From CAIODY01 sp046051225 (GTDB lineage Bacteria; Bacteroidota; Bacteroidia; Chitinophagales; CAIODY01), in contig JBJOOR010000003.1 of NCBI GenBank assembly GCA_046051225.1, positions 62,001 through 126,000 on the forward strand: 64,000 nucleotides of DNA. The letters are read 5' to 3'. Below the pieces are notes generated by a model. That model saw only the letters and a program-made list of their open reading frames with translations, was not told the DNA's origin and did no database searches. Shown one piece after another: positions 62,492 to 64,000 of this stretch (its first letter is position 1; every line of letters begins with the position of its first letter). Both the position numbers and the translations under genes were made by a program.

Positions 62492-62557
62492 AAGTATTAT
62501 GTAATCAGGTATTAAGACAAAGCAATCATAATACTTTGTACTTGATACGTTGTACTA
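62492..62557. repeat. Inverted pair of degenerate heptad arrays
   Basis: Left arm 62492-62519: aagtatt, atgtaat, caggtat, taagaca. Right arm 62530-62557, which on the other strand reads tagtaca, acgtatc, aagtaca, aagtatt. Ten bp separates them. It fills most of the accB-accC gap, so the operon mRNA would carry it as an imperfect hairpin. Confidence 0.65.
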
Positions 62558-62564
62558 AAAAAAA

Positions 62565-63026
62565 TTATTCAATCACGAACAGCGGTTGATCAAACTCTAC
62601 TGGCGAAGCATCATCGGCTACAACTTTTACAATAGTACCATCCATTTCGCATTCAATTTCGTTGAATAATTTCATGGCTTCAATAATGCAAATTACTTGT
62701 CCTTTTTTTACTTTATCGCCTGGTTTTACAAAAGCTGGTTTATCAGGTCCAGCACTGCGATAGAAAGTACCAACCATTGGTGCCTTAATCACCGTGCCTT
62801 TATCGGCTACAGGCACAGCAGCCACAGGTGCTGGTGCAGCAGCTACTTGCGGAGCAGCCACAGGTGCAGTTTGTATAGCTACAGGCGCAGCACTCACAGT
62901 AGTAACTATGGTTTCTCTTTCTTTAGTTTTTAAATTAATTTTAAAATCATTTCTTTCAATACCTAATTCACCAAGATTAGATTTATCGAAAATTTTAATT
63001 AGCTCTTGAATTTCTTTAATGTCCAT
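62565..63026 (-). CDS. accB: Acetyl-CoA carboxylase biotin carboxyl carrier protein
   Basis: 153 residues. The N-terminal helix (MDIKEIQELIKIFDKSNLGELGI) and a Pro/Ala/Val-rich linker precede the biotinyl domain, with the biotin Lys119 in CIIEAMKLFNEIE. The domain ends EFDQPLFVIE. It carries carboxybiotin between AccC and the carboxyltransferase. It is the first gene of accB-accC. A TATATTCG box (63054-63061 on the minus strand) is a possible -7 element. Confidence 0.95.
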   Translation of the reverse strand: MDIKEIQELIKIFDKSNLGELGIERNDFKINLKTKERETIVTTVSAAPVAIQTAPVAAPQVAAAPAPVAAVPVADKGTVIKAPMVGTFYRSAGPDKPAFVKPGDKVKKGQVICIIEAMKLFNEIECEMDGTIVKVVADDASPVEFDQPLFVIE

Positions 63027-63230
63027 GTTAAATTTTTTTTGAAATTTGATTTGCGAATATACAGTTTTGAATTAATTAAGAGAAAAATTTAGCAAAGAAC
63101 TTAAGGTTGCAGATAATTTAATGGCTACCGATATAAAGGTATTTTATGGCAAATGTTTTTATTTATATCTTGTAGTTTTACTAATCAGTATGTAGCAATT
63201 CTTTATAAAATACTTGCTAAAATAAAAAAA

Positions 63231-63989
63231 TTACAATATTGGAAAATTGTAAAACCCTTCAGGGTAGCGTACTTCGGTAAGATATAAAGCACAACCTGGC
63301 ACAGCAAAACTTACTTTTGGTTTGTTTTTAGTAGCTACCACTTCTTTAAATTCATCTACTGAATAAATTCCTCTTCCTGCTTTTATCATAGTGCCTACTA
63401 AGCCTTTAATCATGCCTCGTAAATATCTATCGGCTTTAATGGTAAATAAAATAGAATCCTTATCAGGCATTGTCCATTCGGCAAAATCTATTCTGCAAAA
63501 TGTAGTTTTATTATCTGCTTTTCGCTTACAAAAAGCTTCATAATCATGGTATGATGTTAGGCTTTTAGCACACTCATTCATCACTTCCAAATTCAATCTA
63601 CCATAATGAAAATAGTAGGAACGATTATATAAGTAAGGATTTTTTTCGTAGTGAATCAGGTATTGATATTCACGTTGTATAGCATCAAATCGGGTATGAA
63701 AATTATCAGGTACTTGTCTTAGGTTTTTAACTGCAATATCAGGAGGTAGCATGAAATTTAATCGACGTATAAAATCTTTTGGCAACTCTACTTCACTATC
63801 AAAATGAGCATAGGTTTGTTTTATATGAACACCAGAATCGGTGCGGCTTGCACCTACTAAAATCATTTTTTGCTGATACAATGTAGAAACATTTTTTTCT
63901 AATAATTCTTGCACACTAATAGCATTGGGTTGGTTTTGCCAACCATGATAATTAGTACCATCAAATGCTATTTCGATTACGTATCGCAA
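63231..63989 (-). CDS. truA: tRNA pseudouridine(38-40) synthase TruA
   Basis: 252 residues, normal size. It converts uridines 38-40 in the anticodon stem-loop of many tRNAs. The start MRYVIEIAFDGTNYHGWQNQPN and the catalytic Asp51 in GASRTDSGVH are diagnostic. Later blocks RREYQYLIHY and YLRGMIKGLVGTMIKAGRG also agree. The gene begins 11 bp from the window end, so its promoter is outside. Confidence 0.95.
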   Translation of the reverse strand: MRYVIEIAFDGTNYHGWQNQPNAISVQELLEKNVSTLYQQKMILVGASRTDSGVHIKQTYAHFDSEVELPKDFIRRLNFMLPPDIAVKNLRQVPDNFHTRFDAIQREYQYLIHYEKNPYLYNRSYYFHYGRLNLEVMNECAKSLTSYHDYEAFCKRKADNKTTFCRIDFAEWTMPDKDSILFTIKADRYLRGMIKGLVGTMIKAGRGIYSVDEFKEVVATKNKPKVSFAVPGCALYLTEVRYPEGFYNFPIL

Positions 63990-64000
63990 ATTATTAAAAC

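Noticed and set aside
1..64000. CRISPR arrays, prophage, insertion sequences, integrons or rRNA operons
   Set aside because: No regularly spaced identical repeats, no transposase or integrase motifs, and no rRNA-like stretch were found on reading. The 7-nt arrays are too short and degenerate to be CRISPR.

Overview
The window comes from a low-G+C member of the Bacteroidota, probably a Chitinophagales/Sphingobacteriia- or Cytophaga-like lineage. Four things support this: a complete gldK-gldL-gldM-gldN block for type IX secretion and gliding, proteins ending in type IX C-terminal sorting domains, many Bacteroidota-type lipoproteins, and recurring TAnnTTTG -7 boxes, some with a TTTG -33 box about 19 bp upstream. 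No rRNA, CRISPR array, integrase, transposase or prophage gene was recognised. Most of the window reads as ordinary chromosome with one accessory defence-like island and one toxin-antitoxin pair.

Layout. 0-6 kb: end of an anti-sigma factor gene, a META-domain lipoprotein, purK-purE, a small CPMC membrane protein, lepB, then convergent tatC and an isolated paaD. 6-9 kb: a VOC protein, then an AAA-ATPase/RloB (Toprim-like) two-gene defence-type operon with twin palindromes around its promoter. 9-17.3 kb: a lipoprotein dipeptidyl peptidase III and a tripartite RND efflux operon (adaptor, pump, TolC-like channel) headed by a small exported protein. 17.3-21 kb: a TIGR02757 protein, then mnmH-selD for selenium modification of tRNA, plus a lipoprotein. 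21-29.5 kb: DUF6089 barrel, phosphoribosyltransferase, rplY, recQ, a secreted beta-helix protein, a YoeB-type toxin-antitoxin pair and purD. 29.6-36.3 kb: a 2068-residue PKD-repeat surface protein with a type IX sorting tail, and yidD. 36.3-43 kb: pckA, then gldKLMN on the other strand. 43-52 kb: NamZ-like muramidase, a UbiD-family decarboxylase, a 3-hydroxyacyl-CoA dehydrogenase, an FtsX-type permease, mutY and unassigned exported proteins. 52-64 kb: tRNA-Cys, a GH3/beta-lactamase-like fusion, a transglutaminase-like protein, lptC, a dihydrolipoamide acyltransferase, an RDD protein, accC-accB and truA.

Connections between genes. lepB, tatC, the Gld proteins and the two sorting-domain proteins form a picture of active protein export to the cell surface. 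The GH3 fusion and NamZ could together release GlcNAc and MurNAc from wall fragments. purK, purE and purD belong to purine synthesis. accB/accC and the acyltransferase belong to central and fatty-acid metabolism.

The most unusual structure is not a gene family. Degenerate 7-nt-period repeat arrays, in three places as inverted pairs, lie at gene junctions, and similar arrays lie inside the coding sequence of the ubiD-like gene. A different palindromic repeat sits in frame inside purD. The defence operon has two near-identical 13-bp palindromes on either side of its promoter. All functional assignments rest on motif recognition by eye, with no database search.
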